Below are positions 62,608 through 64,000 of a stretch of 64,000 nucleotides of DNA, in pieces (position 1 is the first letter of the stretch; each line of letters opens with the position of its first letter). The DNA is from Aequorivita capsosiphonis DSM 23843. Its GTDB lineage: Bacteria > Bacteroidota > Bacteroidia > Flavobacteriales > Flavobacteriaceae. The notes beneath the pieces were generated by a model that was not told where the DNA came from, did not search any database, and saw only the letters and a program-made list of their open reading frames with translations. Location of the stretch: positions 124,001 through 188,000 of the forward strand of contig NZ_AUBG01000007.1 in assembly GCF_000429125.1 (NCBI RefSeq), in the 5' to 3' direction. The translations under genes and the position numbers were made by a program.

Positions 62608-62774
62608 CCTCGAAAATGATTATATTTGTAATCCGCTGTCCTGGTAATTCCTCTTCCAGATATTAGATGCTGGTGATGAATCCGGGTTTTTTTTATGACT
62701 TAAATTTACGCTTTATTTGCCAACTTCTCATAAAAGCTATCTGGATCGATTTCGATTTCAGTTTCGATTTCATT

Positions 62775-62828
62775 TTACTGATACCCCGCCGCCCGCAACT
62801 TAAAAAACTCCAAGTACATTTTTGAATT
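62775..62828 (-). pseudogene. Duplicate of the ABC-transporter C-terminal tail
   Basis: The frame reads KMYLEFFKLRAAGYQ then stop, against KLYSELFKLQAAGYQ at the end of the ABC gene at 63593. DNA similarity continues on both sides (AGCTATCTGGATCGATTTC near 62738 against AGCTATTGGGATCGATTTC near 63569). Confidence 0.85.
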
Positions 62829-62834
62829 TTACAA

Positions 62835-63125
62835 TTATTGAAGCTGAAGTTTAAAATTCAATTTGGCCCCGAGTGCATCAAGGATTTTAATTACGGTTTC
62901 AAAAGTAACGTTGCCTGTACTGTTCTCAAGCCTTGAGATTTGGGCTTTTTTTACGCCCACCAGTTCGCCCAATTGTTCTTGGGTAAGGTTTCTTTTTTTA
63001 CGGGCGATTTTAATCATATCTCCGATGAGCTCAAGTTTTAATTCAAACTCATATTCATCCCGTTCTTTTGTGCCCTTTTTTCCTATCAAAAGATCTTCGG
63101 CTTCACTTAATTTATAGCTTTTCAT
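62835..63125 (-). CDS. HigA-like Xre antitoxin
   Basis: The 96-residue protein has a short N-terminal segment (MKSYKLSEAEDLLIGKKG), then an HTH (LIGDMIKIARKKRNLTQEQL, LVGVKKAQISRLENS) and a helical end (FETVIKILDALGAKLNF). It overlaps the toxin gene by four bases and follows it, the order used by HigBA systems. A truncated copy of its first 20 codons lies at 62503-62607. Confidence 0.9.
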   Translation of the reverse strand: MKSYKLSEAEDLLIGKKGTKERDEYEFELKLELIGDMIKIARKKRNLTQEQLGELVGVKKAQISRLENSTGNVTFETVIKILDALGAKLNFKLQLQ

Positions 63126-63463
63126 TTTTTCTTAGTTTTAAAATAGCTGTGTCTAATATTTTCTGCTTTTTCGATTTCTTTTTTATCTACTTTACTTGTC
63201 TTCTTTATAATTCCGTGGGTTGCAAAAACTAGCGTGTTGCTTTTATTTTCCTTATCCCAAAAAGCCAACAATCTATATTGAATACCAGAATATAGGGTTC
63301 TGAATTCCCATATGTTATTGTTCAATTTTTTGAAAAATTTATTATCAGGGTTTTGTTCGGCACGCTTGATGTTCTGAAGAATTTTGCTTCTTGATTTTAA
63401 ATTCTGTTTTTGAACGAATTCAAATGCTTCTTCTAATAATATGGTATCAAAGCGTTTAATCAT
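63122..63463 (-). CDS. HigB-like RelE-superfamily toxin
   Basis: The 113-residue protein matches the phage-derived Gp49-like/HigB family: FDTILLEEAFEFVQKQNLKS, KFFKKLNNNIWEFRTLYSGI and YRLLAFWDKENKSNTLVFA, then a basic tail. Toxins of this fold cut mRNA in the ribosome. The gene overlaps the antitoxin by four bases. Its promoter should be near 63480-63520. Confidence 0.9.
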   Translation of the reverse strand: MIKRFDTILLEEAFEFVQKQNLKSRSKILQNIKRAEQNPDNKFFKKLNNNIWEFRTLYSGIQYRLLAFWDKENKSNTLVFATHGIIKKTSKVDKKEIEKAENIRHSYFKTKKK

Positions 63464-63534
63464 TACAAGTCTGTCTTTTTCACGAGATACGAAGATAATA
63501 AAGTTTCTATAAATGTAAACTATTTATTTTTATT

Positions 63535-63558
63535 TTCGACTTCGACTTCGACTTCGAC
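63535..63558. repeat. Hexamer array TTCGAC x4
   Basis: Four perfect TTCGAC units lie between the toxin gene and the ABC gene end. They are followed by a near-palindrome, CCCGATAGCTATTGGG (63563-63578), with one mismatched pair. Confidence 0.85.
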
Positions 63559-63592
63559 TTTTCCCGATAGCTATTGGGATCGATTTCAAAAC

Positions 63593-64000
63593 CTACTGAT
63601 ACCCCGCCGCCTGCAACTTAAACAGCTCAGAATACAATTTTGGATGCGCCATCAACGCTTCGTGAGTTCCAAGTTCCAGAACACGACCGTTTTGTAATAC
63701 CAAAATACGATCCGCCATTCGTACCGTGCTAAAACGATGACTAATGATAATACTGGTTTTCCCTTTGGTGAGCGCGATAAAACGCTCAAAAACATCATAT
63801 TCTGCCTGAGCGTCCAAGGCGCTGGTGGGTTCGTCGAGAACCATCACATCGGCGTCTTTCATATACGCACGGGCGAGGGCTACTTTTTGCCATTGTCCGC
63901 CGCTGAGTTCTTGTCCTTGGTAGAAACGTCTTCCTAGACGTTGTTCCAGTCCGTCTTCCATTTCGCTTACAACTTGTTCCGCGAGACTTTTACTGGCGGC
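63593..64000 (-). CDS. ABC exporter ATPase domain, C-terminal part (partial)
   Basis: Only the C-terminal 135 residues are inside the window. They hold the signature QELSGGQWQKVALARAY, Walker B VMVLDEPTSALDA, and the H-loop TSIIISHRFSTVRMADRIL. The Q-for-Gly pattern and the ending ELFKLQAAGYQ match exporters of the MsbA/LmrA type. The 3' end is duplicated at 62775-62828. Confidence 0.93.
   Translation of the reverse strand, partial: AASKSLAEQVVSEMEDGLEQRLGRRFYQGQELSGGQWQKVALARAYMKDADVMVLDEPTSALDAQAEYDVFERFIALTKGKTSIIISHRFSTVRMADRILVLQNGRVLELGTHEALMAHPKLYSELFKLQAAGYQ

Overview
The window looks like chromosomal DNA from a marine-type member of Flavobacteriaceae (Bacteroidota). Evidence: AT-rich sequence, recurring TAnnTTTG -7 promoter boxes, many small lipoproteins, type IX secretion (T9SS) C-terminal sorting domains, a type III glutamine synthetase, a fused IcmF mutase, and several gene families typical of flavobacteria (DUF4197, DUF3078, DUF4920, MnmD). 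No rRNA, CRISPR array, transposase gene or phage block is visible. The genus is not determinable by eye.

Layout. 1-8 kb: truncated ABC exporter, truA, phosphodiesterase, tRNA-Arg(ACG), apt, an overlooked 50-residue protein, a two-domain secreted protein, a Ca/Na antiporter and glnN. 8-15.3 kb: a complete curli (functional amyloid) locus with a long structured leader, a large curlin with its own terminator, then csgB-like, csgE, csgF, csgG and a lipoprotein gene. The CsgE carries an extra N-terminal CsgH-like domain and the CsgG an extra C-terminal beta-barrel-like domain, so this locus is the strongest candidate for an under-described system. 15.3-24 kb: purM, DUF3078, prfA, pyrF, a metal-receptor-like protein, DUF4197 and two tandem T9SS paralogues. 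24-31.7 kb: icmF, an Xre-RES toxin-antitoxin pair with a visible operator, two related helical proteins, an Lrp regulator and an MFS transporter. 31.7-32.5 kb: a MITE-like palindromic element and a REP-like cluster. 32.5-47 kb: secreted proteins, crcB, DPP III, ilvE, mnmD, yceI and grpE-dnaJ. 47-56 kb: ABC-2 transporter, outer-membrane protein, an NtrC-type regulator without HTH, PPK2, an M28 peptidase and a universal stress protein. 56-64 kb: a more accessory region with a decayed redoxin-T9SS gene, rlmF, an orphan AAA ATPase, DUF2971, a HigBA-like module embedded in a duplicated ABC-transporter 3' end, and the end of another ABC exporter.

A pattern crossing the whole window is degenerate tandem repeats with a 7-bp period in intergenic DNA (about 18.76, 40.94, 43.42, 47.28, 52.05 and 54.62 kb). 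Several begin at the stop codon of a plus-strand gene, and most loci use their own heptamer.

How the genes work together. CsgG is the outer-membrane channel, CsgE the periplasmic adaptor, CsgF the surface nucleation factor, and the CsgB-like protein the nucleator for the large curlin. grpE-dnaJ form a chaperone operon, higB-higA and Xre-RES are independent toxin-antitoxin pairs, and the NatA/NatB-like pair forms one exporter. Most other genes are single housekeeping units.
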